From: Methanomassiliicoccaceae archaeon
Lineage (GTDB): Archaea > Thermoplasmatota > Thermoplasmata > Methanomassiliicoccales > Methanomethylophilaceae
DNA: 17,057 nucleotides
NCBI GenBank assembly: GCA_016282555.1
Contig: JAEEKU010000005.1
Coordinates: 1-17,057 of the forward strand
Direction: 5' to 3'
The position numbers were made by a program, and so were the translations under genes. Within the stretch, counting starts at the first letter, position 1, and every line of letters starts with the position of its first letter. The notes beneath the pieces are model-generated. The model was not told the DNA's origin and searched no databases. It saw only the letters and a program-made list of their open reading frames with translations. This document shows positions 1 through 6,503 of the stretch, piece after piece.

Positions 1-1831
1 AAGATCCTATTGATGTCACGGAATCCGGAATTGTTATTGATGTAAGGGATGTGCATCCGGAAAATGCATAAGATCCTATTGATGTCACGGAATCCGGAAT
101 AGTTACTGAAGTCAGAGATGTAAAACCAGAAAATGCAGACGGACCTATACTCGTAATGGGCCCTGAAATGTCTACTGAGGTAAGAGATGTGCAGCCGTTA
201 AAAGCTCTACAAATATCACTCACAGCGTCCGGAATAGTCACTGAAGTCAGGGATGTGCAGCCGTCAAATGCTTCCCATTCGACAAATTCCACGGAATCCG
301 GAATAGTCACTGAAGTCAGGGACGTGCATCCGGAAAACGCTTTCCACTTTATTTCAGTGACAGAATTTGGTATTATATATCCTCCAGATTTTGCTGCTGG
401 ATACATAATCAGAGCCGAACCGTCTTTTGAGAATAACACTCCGTCAATTGACGAATAATATTCATTTGCTTCACTGATATTGATTGCTTCTAACGATTTA
501 CACCCTTCGAATAATGATTCGATCAACTCGACTGAAGCAGACATATATACGGTTTTTAACGATTCACAGCCGGAAAATGCATAGGCACCTACAACCGTCA
601 CGGAATCCGGGATGGTTACCGATGTCAGGGATGTGCATCCGGAAAATGCGAACATATCTATGCCGATCATAGAATCCGGGATGGTTACCGATGTCAGGGA
701 TGTGCATCCGGAAAATGCATAAGTTTCTATTTCCGTCACGGAACCCGGGATGGTTACCGATGTCAGGGATGTGCATCCGGAAAATGCTCCCCACCCTATA
801 TGTACGGGAGAACCCGGAATTGTATAATCTCCTGATTTTGCTGCTGGATACATAATCAGAACCGTGCCGTCTTTTGAAAACAAAACCCCGTCGATTGAAG
901 AGTAATATTCGTTATTTTCATCAACATGGATTGCTTCCAGCGAACCGCATCCTTCGAATAACGAACTAACAGAACCGACTGAAGCATGTATATATACAGT
1001 TTTTAACGACTTACAATCTGAAAATGCATTCGCACCTATGGACGTTACATAATCCGGGACAGAAACCGATGTTATAGAATCGCACCCGGAAAACGCAGAC
1101 TTACCGATTGAAAGTACTGATTCGGGGATTGAAAACGTCTCTGCGGATACCAAAACCGATATTACTCTTGTCTTGTCCTTGGTTAAAAGCATCCCGTCAG
1201 CGACCGTAAAGTACTTGTTAAGGGAATTAACCTTGATCGATTCCAGAGAATTGCATCCGGAAAACGCTCCGTCGCCGATACTCTTGATGTTTCTGGATAT
1301 CGTAACAGAGTTCAGGGAATCGCAATTAAAAAACGCCTTTTCTCCCAAAGTCGTTACAGAATCGGGAAATGAGATATATCTGAGCGATACACAATCAGAA
1401 AATGCTCCGTCACCGATGGTTTTAACAGCTTTCCCCAAAGTCACTACCTTTAATGATGTGCATCCGGAAAACGCATTAGGCCTGATCGATGTGACCGAAT
1501 CCGAGATTTCCACTGTCTCAACATGGGCGTAATTAGAAAAAACACCATTCGCAATACGAGTGATACCATCCTCGATTACGATTCTTTTCACGTTCTCTGC
1601 AATATCATCAAACTCATAGAGATCCAGATACCTCAAAGTATCCACATTTTCTTCCATTATAGGGCCCGTACCGTATATTGTCAGCGTTTCACCAAGGACA
1701 ATATATTCGGCATCTTTACCGCACTCGCCTTGTGCGTAAAACGCGTCCGAATCTTCAGAAATAAAAGAGACCGCCGCCAGAGTCAGAATTACTGCAGCAA
1801 CCGCCGGAATAATCCATTTTCCCGAATTCAT
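1..1831 (-). CDS. BspA-like leucine-rich repeat surface protein (C-terminus beyond window)
   Basis: The minus frame stays open for about 610 codons from ATG 1831 to the left edge. The N-terminus is Lys-containing, followed by a hydrophobic segment and then 'ISEDSDA', which reads as a signal peptide; an in-frame ATG at 1852 is an alternative start. The rest is LRR_5/BspA-type repeats of about 23 residues (core 'AFSGCTSLTSVTIPDSVT'). Two larger modules carry 'NEYYSSIDGVLFSKDG' and 'LIMYPAAKSG'. BspA-like proteins are surface proteins that bind host or microbial partners; the ligand here is unknown. Base composition is clearly richer in A/T than in the other genes (26 of the first 60 bases are G or C), and the DNA is highly repetitive, so transfer from gut bacteria and recombination-driven length change are plausible inferences. 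No frameshift or internal stop was found when the frame was read through. Confidence 0.9.
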   Translation of the reverse strand, partial: MNSGKWIIPAVAAVILTLAAVSFISEDSDAFYAQGECGKDAEYIVLGETLTIYGTGPIMEENVDTLRYLDLYEFDDIAENVKRIVIEDGITRIANGVFSNYAHVETVEISDSVTSIRPNAFSGCTSLKVVTLGKAVKTIGDGAFSDCVSLRYISFPDSVTTLGEKAFFNCDSLNSVTISRNIKSIGDGAFSGCNSLESIKVNSLNKYFTVADGMLLTKDKTRVISVLVSAETFSIPESVLSIGKSAFSGCDSITSVSVPDYVTSIGANAFSDCKSLKTVYIHASVGSVSSLFEGCGSLEAIHVDENNEYYSSIDGVLFSKDGTVLIMYPAAKSGDYTIPGSPVHIGWGAFSGCTSLTSVTIPGSVTEIETYAFSGCTSLTSVTIPDSMIGIDMFAFSGCTSLTSVTIPDSVTVVGAYAFSGCESLKTVYMSASVELIESLFEGCKSLEAINISEANEYYSSIDGVLFSKDGSALIMYPAAKSGGYIIPNSVTEIKWKAFSGCTSLTSVTIPDSVEFVEWEAFDGCTSLTSVTIPDAVSDICRAFNGCTSLTSVDISGPITSIGPSAFSGFTSLTSVTIPDSVTSIGSYAFSGCTSLTSITIPDSVTSIGS

Positions 1832-1852
1832 ACCGATCGGGTACAGAATCAT

Positions 1853-1932
1853 TGATTAATCATTTTACCCTTATGCAAAACATCCATGATTCTTCACCGA
1901 TACGGATTTAACGCCTATTCCGATCGGGGCTC
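1853..1932. promoter_or_regulatory. Divergent intergenic region between the BspA-like gene and DUF357 gene
   Basis: This 80-base AT-rich gap separates two divergent genes and should hold both promoters. A weak TATA-like ATTTAAC at about 1906-1912 lies roughly 25 bases before ATG 1933. An ATTAATC on the minus strand at about 1855-1861 lies roughly 26 bases before ATG 1831. Neither start has a convincing Shine-Dalgarno, so leaderless transcripts are possible. The boxes are weak and this is tentative. Confidence 0.35.
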
Positions 1933-2232
1933 ATGGAACTGAACGACAGAATAACCGAAGAGAAAATGGAGAAATATCTCGATATAACCGGAAGGGCTCT
2001 GTCGAAGCTGAAAATCGCGCCGCCCGAGAAATCGTTCAACAGAAGGCTCGCGGAAAGCTATCTCGAAATGGCGAACTGCTATTATTCCGATGCGAAGCAT
2101 TTCAAAGAAACGGGAGACTACGTGACGGCTTTCGCTTCCGTGAACTATGCGCACGCCTGGCTGGACTGCGGCGCCAGAACCGGGCTGTTCGACGTCGGGG
2201 GAGACGACGTTCTGTTCACCCTTTACGAATGA
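1933..2232 (+). CDS. DUF357 family protein
   Basis: A 99-residue, mostly helical, soluble protein. The segment 'AESYLEMANCYYSDAKHF' and the following 'ETGDYVTAFASVNYAHAWLDCGAR' pattern match the archaeal DUF357 family, whose function is unknown. It has no signal or membrane segment. The length agrees with the family. It starts at ATG 1933, just after 'CGGGGCTC', and ends with TGA. Its last 17 bases overlap the convergent 3' end of the pantoate kinase gene. The family assignment is by pattern recognition only. Confidence 0.85.
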   Translation: MELNDRITEEKMEKYLDITGRALSKLKIAPPEKSFNRRLAESYLEMANCYYSDAKHFKETGDYVTAFASVNYAHAWLDCGARTGLFDVGGDDVLFTLYE

Positions 2233-3070
2233 TCTCCGGCTTCTTATCCGTCAAAGGACAGCTGAAAACCTCCGCGTCCGGAAACAGTCCGGAAACTTCC
2301 CGGGCAGGGGCGTCGGTGAAGATGCTGTTGCCCAGCATGCACATCCCCGCGTTGTATCCGTGAGCGGCCAGTTTCCATACGGCATCCGATACCTGTTTTC
2401 CCCTCAGGCGGGACCTGCGGGAGAAGGCATTGGAGCAGATAAACAGATTCTCCGCGGAAGGATCTCCGAGGAAATCCTCCATCGCGGAAGCGGCTTCGCG
2501 GCAGATCGCGGAAACAGCCGCGTCATCGCTCAATACTTTTCCGGTGGGCATCTTGGGACCGAGAACGGCCAGAACGATCTTCTCCATCCGGATTCCGGAG
2601 TCCTCGACCTTCCCGAACGGGGGCATTCCCGGCGCCGTCCTCACCGGAACCCTGGATCCGTACGCTATCGCAACTGCATCTCCCAGTCCGCCTCCGCACT
2701 CCGCCTCTGCCCTGTGGGCGGCTGCGTATGCTTCTTCGCGGCTTTTTCCGGCCAGCTCCGAAACGCATAACGCGGCGGCTATACTCCCGGCGGCGCTCAT
2801 GGCGAATCCCTGGCTCACGGGAAGATCGCTCCTTATTTCTATGCGGAAATTCCCGCCGGGATCGACGAGTTCCGCAGCCCTGGCGGTAACCGGCGCTTCC
2901 GAGAGCTTTCCGTCGAGATAAATCTCAGTTTTTTCAGCGAAAGACACTTTGGCATGCGCCCCGAGCCCCAGCTTCAGGCCGACTCCCGAGGAGCCGGTGC
3001 GCATGATGTCCGCATCCCTGTAAGGGCTGAATATGCAGGAGACGTGCCCGGGGCAGAACGCCTCGGTCAT
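2216..3070 (-). CDS. pok: Pantoate kinase (archaeal GHMP family)
   Basis: Phosphorylates pantoate to 4-phosphopantoate with ATP, the archaeal first step towards phosphopantothenate and CoA; cytosolic. The 284-residue protein begins with the family-typical 'CPGHVSCIFSPYRDAD' and a 'TGSSGVGLKLG' stretch (residues 25-35). It carries the GHMP ATP-binding motif 'PVSQGFAMSAAGSIAA' at residues 84-99 and a Gly-rich 'GGGLGDAVAIAYG' (126-138). The start ATG overlaps the CoaBC stop codon by four bases (ATGA), which indicates translational coupling. The two enzymes serve the same pathway, which supports both calls. Phosphopantothenate synthetase, the step between them, is not in the window. Confidence 0.92.
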   Translation of the reverse strand: MTEAFCPGHVSCIFSPYRDADIMRTGSSGVGLKLGLGAHAKVSFAEKTEIYLDGKLSEAPVTARAAELVDPGGNFRIEIRSDLPVSQGFAMSAAGSIAAALCVSELAGKSREEAYAAAHRAEAECGGGLGDAVAIAYGSRVPVRTAPGMPPFGKVEDSGIRMEKIVLAVLGPKMPTGKVLSDDAAVSAICREAASAMEDFLGDPSAENLFICSNAFSRRSRLRGKQVSDAVWKLAAHGYNAGMCMLGNSIFTDAPAREVSGLFPDAEVFSCPLTDKKPEIIRKG

Positions 3071-4275
3071 AGCATCTCCGCGACGCGCTCCAGAATGTAT
3101 CCGGCGGCGCCGTCCTTGCTTCCGGATATTCTTTCGGCGGAATCTGCGGTAATGAAAACCGCCTCCGAATCCTGTTTCCCGGCGCAGGAGACGTCGTTGG
3201 CGACTATCGCGGAAAGACCGTATTTCCGGAGGCGCCCGCGGGCTTTTTCGATTAACTCTTTTTCAGGCAGCCCCGATTCGGCCTTGAATCCTAAAACGAA
3301 TCCGCATTTTCCGCACAAAACCGGCAGAACCTTGGGCACCGGATCCAGCTTCAGAGTTATGCTCCCGTCGCTGGGTATTTTCCCATCAGCCTTCGCGGGA
3401 GCGAAATCGGCCAGAGCCGCGGGGACCAGAACCGCGTCGGCATCTATTTCCCCGGTCATTTTCAGAAGATCGGAAACGGAGGAGAACCTTCTCACGGGAA
3501 TGAAATCCGGAAGTTCCGTATCGCATCCCCCCATCCAGAGCTCCGTGTCCGCGCCCGCCTCGAACGCACGTACCGCGAGCGCGCAAGCCATCCTTCCGGA
3601 GGAACGGTTGGTTATCACGCGCATGGAGTCCAGAGACTCCTCGCTCCTTCCTCCTATAATAAGAATCTTCTTTCCGGAGAGTTTCTTTCCGGACAGCATT
3701 CTGATGACCGTTTCGACCGTCTCCGCGCGGGAGGCGACTTTTGCCCTCACCCCGTCCGTGCGGGGGCCGATGAACGTTATCCCCATGGATTCCAGGCGCC
3801 TCATGTTCTCCGATACGGCCGGATTGCGGTACATCGATTCGTGCATCGCCGGAGCTAAAGCGACCGGAATCCCGGATCCTATCGCCACGGTAGCGACCGA
3901 AGTCACCGGGGTATCGTCGATCCCGCAGGCTATTTTGGACACGGTGTTGGCGGTGGCCGGATAGATCAGAAGCATGTCCGATTCTCCCGTGAGCGCGATG
4001 TGCTCCGTTTTTCCTGTCAAGGAAGTAACCGGGGGATGCCCGCTGGCGAACTCTATGGAATCCGGAGCCGCCAGGGAGACGGCGGAATCCGACATCACCG
4101 GGAACACCTCCGCGCCGTGGCGTATCAGCTCCCTTATCAGCCCGAAGCACTCGGACGCGGCTATGCTCCCGGTTATTCCCAGAATGATCTTCTTCCCTCT
4201 GAGCTTCGTGCTCTTCTCGCAGAATATCTCTTCGGACGGATGGATTATAACACCTTCTTTATCTCGCTCATGCAC
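3067..4275 (-). CDS. coaBC: Bifunctional phosphopantothenoylcysteine decarboxylase / phosphopantothenate-cysteine ligase
   Basis: Catalyses two consecutive CoA steps: ligation of cysteine to 4'-phosphopantothenate and FMN-dependent decarboxylation to 4'-phosphopantetheine. With the start chosen it has 402 residues, normal for archaeal CoaBC. The CoaC flavoprotein half (about 27-195) shows 'GITGSIAA', a likely catalytic His in 'KTEHIALT' (His93), 'PATANTVSKIACGIDD' and 'APAMHESMYRNP'. The CoaB half (about 202-402) shows 'IIGGRSEESLDSMR', 'TNRSSGRMA', 'AALADFAP' and 'LGFKAES'. The frame is open upstream to 4602 inside the kinase gene, but GTG 4275 is preceded nine bases away by GGAGGAGGT, so I place the start there. 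It overlaps the end of the kinase gene by 31 bases. No ATG lies between 4275 and the flavoprotein domain. Confidence 0.92.
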   Translation of the reverse strand: MHERDKEGVIIHPSEEIFCEKSTKLRGKKIILGITGSIAASECFGLIRELIRHGAEVFPVMSDSAVSLAAPDSIEFASGHPPVTSLTGKTEHIALTGESDMLLIYPATANTVSKIACGIDDTPVTSVATVAIGSGIPVALAPAMHESMYRNPAVSENMRRLESMGITFIGPRTDGVRAKVASRAETVETVIRMLSGKKLSGKKILIIGGRSEESLDSMRVITNRSSGRMACALAVRAFEAGADTELWMGGCDTELPDFIPVRRFSSVSDLLKMTGEIDADAVLVPAALADFAPAKADGKIPSDGSITLKLDPVPKVLPVLCGKCGFVLGFKAESGLPEKELIEKARGRLRKYGLSAIVANDVSCAGKQDSEAVFITADSAERISGSKDGAAGYILERVAEML

Positions 4276-5246
4276 TGCTCCAGAACCTCCTCCGGCCTTC
4301 CGGAGGCGTCCACGATTCTGAATCCGAATTCCCCCGCGAGCCTCAGGTATTCGGCGCGGACCCTGCGCTGGAACTCGATGTTCTCGTACCGGTCCGGCAT
4401 TCCGCGTGACGCTATCCTCCCGGCGGAGACTGAAGGATCCAAATCGAGAAGCAGAGTCAGACGGGGGATGCCGGTGAACATGGAATTGAGCCTCAGCAGA
4501 ACGCTTCTGTCGAGAGATCTGCCGTCGAGCCCGGACGACTGATACGCGACGGTGGACGCGAAATACCTGTCGCAGATCACGATCTTCCCGTCGTAGATCC
4601 ATTTTTTCATATTTTCAGTATGATCGTTGCGGTCCGCGGTGAAGAGAATAGCTTCTGTCATCTGGGAGATGTTTCCGAACGCGCCGGAGCGTATCAGCGA
4701 GCCTATGCGGACGTGAGTGGGCTCCGCCGTCGTCTCCACCGTCTTGCCCTCTTTCCTGAGCTCCGCCGCTATCGCCGCGCACATCGAGCTCTTCCCGGAT
4801 CCGTCGATCCCCTCCAGAACGATCAGGCATCCGTCGTCTTGGCACGCGTCCTCCCTCCCGAGATAGGCGACCACGGAATCCAAGGACTCCACGTCTTTGG
4901 CGTAGGCTCTGCACGCGGAAGCCAGTTCGGTTCTCAGCCTGGTGTCGTACCTGACGTCGAGAGCCGCGAGATTGGTTTCCAGGGATTCGGCCAGCAGATT
5001 CCCGCGCCGGTCCCAGTCGGTCATGATCACAGCGGTTTTCCCGGTTTCGCTGACGTATTCCGACGCCCTGATCGGCCCTCCGAAGCTCTGTACGTGGATA
5101 AATTCTCCGTCCACTCCCGCGTTCCTCAGCGCGATCTCGTCCTTGCGGCCCTCCACCAGTATGACGGAGCCTTTGCGCTCGTTGAGAGCGTCCACCACTT
5201 TCCTGATCTGCCCCAGCTTCTCCTCGAAGATATCGGGCTGCCGCAT
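4245..5246 (-). CDS. tmk: Toprim domain fused to thymidylate kinase
   Basis: A 333-residue fusion. Residues 1-135 form a UPF0292/COG1658-like Toprim domain with the catalytic-type Glu in 'ILVEGRKDE' (Glu32) and the acidic pair in 'TDWDRRG' (77-79). Residues 140-333 form a complete dTMP kinase: P-loop 'GIDGSGKSS' (146-154), 'AEPT' (174-177), 'CDRYFASTVAYQ' (225-236) and LID-region 'RIASRGMPDRYE'. The kinase converts dTMP to dTDP; the Toprim domain is a Mg2+-binding nucleotidyl-transfer or hydrolysis fold whose role here is unknown. ATG 5246 has AGGAGG nine bases upstream, whereas the in-frame TTG 5252 would leave only three bases. It ends with TAA, the only one in the window, and overlaps CoaBC. 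Confidence 0.9.
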   Translation of the reverse strand: MRQPDIFEEKLGQIRKVVDALNERKGSVILVEGRKDEIALRNAGVDGEFIHVQSFGGPIRASEYVSETGKTAVIMTDWDRRGNLLAESLETNLAALDVRYDTRLRTELASACRAYAKDVESLDSVVAYLGREDACQDDGCLIVLEGIDGSGKSSMCAAIAAELRKEGKTVETTAEPTHVRIGSLIRSGAFGNISQMTEAILFTADRNDHTENMKKWIYDGKIVICDRYFASTVAYQSSGLDGRSLDRSVLLRLNSMFTGIPRLTLLLDLDPSVSAGRIASRGMPDRYENIEFQRRVRAEYLRLAGEFGFRIVDASGRPEEVLEQCMSEIKKVL

Positions 5247-5248
5247 GA

Positions 5249-5532
5249 TCAAGCGCCTCCTCCGCGCGGCCGGGATCGCCGTAAACGGCCACCGTCTTCT
5301 GCCTGGACGTCTGCCCGGAAACTACCTGGGATCTCATTCCGGTTATGCTGCGGAAAAGATCCTCCACCTCCTTGTTGGCCCTTCCTTCGAGCGGAGGAGC
5401 CTTTACGCGCACTATCATCCTCTTCCTCCATTGATCGAATCCGTCCAGACCGGATTTTCCGGAACGCGGGGAGACGGAGACGTCTACTTCTAAGCATCCG
5501 TCCCGCTTTCTGGAAACTTCGGCGACCTTCAT
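5249..5532 (-). CDS. DUF167 (YggU-like) protein with misplaced or missing stop
   Basis: The first ~95 residues match the DUF167/COG1872 family of unknown function: 'VDVSVSPRSGKSGLDGFDQW', 'KAPPLEGRANKEV', and 'VVSGQTSRQKTV'. ATG 5532 is preceded by AAGGGGAG at good spacing. The family normally ends after about 95-105 residues, but this frame has no stop until TGA 4615, passing through most of the Toprim-kinase gene as an Arg/Gly-rich sequence that looks like a shadow. A TGA at 5249-5251 in another frame sits just before the kinase ATG (TGATCATG), exactly where a stop would be expected. I give that as the likely end; it requires a one-base slip or indel near 5255-5275. The formal open frame is 4615-5532. 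It is the first gene of the cluster. Confidence 0.7.
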
Positions 5533-5557
5533 TGCGCTCCCCTTATCTCCTCACGGA

Positions 5558-5590
5558 CTTATATTTTCAGCGAACGACACATTAATTATC
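5558..5590. promoter_or_regulatory. Divergent promoter pair, DUF167 operon and Gins51
   Basis: Two AT-rich boxes lie between the divergent genes. CTTATATTTT (5558-5567) is placed for a plus-strand start near 5588, about 24 bases before the Gins51 ATG. ATTAATTATC (5581-5590) is placed for a minus-strand start near 5560, which would leave a short leader holding the AAGGGGAG ribosome site of DUF167. The fit to archaeal TATA spacing is good but not verified. Confidence 0.5.
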
Positions 5591-5611
5591 GTTCCGCACA
5601 TAGGCCGGAAC

Positions 5612-6451
5612 ATGAGCCCGGCATTGGATCGCATGACTTTCGACGAGCTGTCCGAAATATACAGAGTCGAGATGAACAGCACGTCCCTGTCCGATATCCG
5701 CCGGGATTTTTTCAGAGCCTCGGCGGTGCTTTTGTCCAGTTTACGCGGGGAATACGAAAAACAGCTCGCTATCGATCCTGATTCGGTTCTCTGCGAGGGG
5801 GCCGAGCACAGGAAGAAAACCGCGGAACGCCTTTGCAAAGAGGTAATCCGCATAAGAACCAAGAAGATCAGCGACGCCGCCCTCCTTGGCGCGCTGGGCT
5901 CCAGAAATCCGTCTGACGAGCTGACGGACGAGGAGAAAAAATACTACGGAGAGATTCTGGCCGCGGCAAAGAACCACCTGTCCGAACTGGACCGCATAAG
6001 GGGAAAGAAAATAACGGTGGCCACCCACCTGGACGAGATTCCCGGGTTCGAGGAGAAACCGGAACGGAAGCCGGAGAAGCCTCCGGAGCCCCCTCCGCGC
6101 GAGAATCCTCCGGAGGAGTTTCCCGAAGACGATATACCGGATCCTCTGGACTCTCCCGGGATGCAGGACGATTTCCCTCCGGAGCCGGAAGAATTTCCCC
6201 CGGAATCAGGAGAACTTACTACAAAACCTGCAGAACTTCCCTCTGTGACAGAGGAACTTCCCCCGGAAGATACGGCACCGTACGATCCGATGGAGCCGGT
6301 TCCGGTGGTGATTCTCGAGGATCTTCCCGAGTTCGCCGGCCCGTCCAGAAATTACTCCCTGAAGAAGGAGGACGTCGTCACAATACCCAGGCTGATGGCC
6401 GATGCCCTCATAGAATCCGGAAAGGCCGTCGCGGTAATCATAACCGAGTGA
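5612..6451 (+). CDS. Archaeal GINS subunit Gins51 (replication factor)
   Basis: GINS joins MCM helicase and GAN/Cdc45 in the archaeal CMG replisome. Residues 8-140 are helical and fit the GINS A domain ('MTFDELSEIYRVEMNS', 'DFFRAS'). Residues 230-279 fit the small beta-rich B domain ('VVILEDLPEFAG', 'YSLKKEDVVTIPRLMADALI'). A-before-B order is that of Gins51 rather than Gins23. Between them, residues 143-229 are an unusually long Pro/Glu-rich acidic linker with repeated 'PPE' and 'EEFPPE' units. ATG 5612 is used; a second in-frame ATG at 5633 (MTFDEL) is close to where the conserved helix begins and cannot be excluded. It ends with TGA and converges on the Sel1 gene, 52 bases away. Confidence 0.85.
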   Translation: MSPALDRMTFDELSEIYRVEMNSTSLSDIRRDFFRASAVLLSSLRGEYEKQLAIDPDSVLCEGAEHRKKTAERLCKEVIRIRTKKISDAALLGALGSRNPSDELTDEEKKYYGEILAAAKNHLSELDRIRGKKITVATHLDEIPGFEEKPERKPEKPPEPPPRENPPEEFPEDDIPDPLDSPGMQDDFPPEPEEFPPESGELTTKPAELPSVTEELPPEDTAPYDPMEPVPVVILEDLPEFAGPSRNYSLKKEDVVTIPRLMADALIESGKAVAVIITE

Positions 6452-6503
6452 TCCTCCCGCTCCCGGCCTCTGCGGACCGTCCGGAAAAATCCCGGCAGCC
6501 AGA

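Noticed and set aside
600..790. 69-base periodic repeats that could suggest a CRISPR or satellite
   Set aside because: The period is 23 codons, there are no unique spacers, and the units encode leucine-rich repeats.
564..794. Plus/minus alternative ORFs with repeated 'MHIPDIGNHPGF' units in the BspA region
   Set aside because: They are out-of-frame readings of the 69-base LRR repeats; the true frame is open across the whole region and encodes a known fold.
4276..4602. N-terminal extension of CoaBC to 4602
   Set aside because: It lies inside the kinase gene, is Arg-rich and not CoaBC-like, and GTG 4275 has a good ribosome site at the right distance.
4615..5217. DUF167 as a true 305-residue protein
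   Set aside because: The part beyond about residue 105 is Arg/Gly-rich shadow of the Toprim-kinase gene and matches nothing in the family.
6452..6503. A terminator between the convergent Gins51 and Sel1 genes
   Set aside because: Only a five-base A/T run with short flanking pairs is present; too weak to call.
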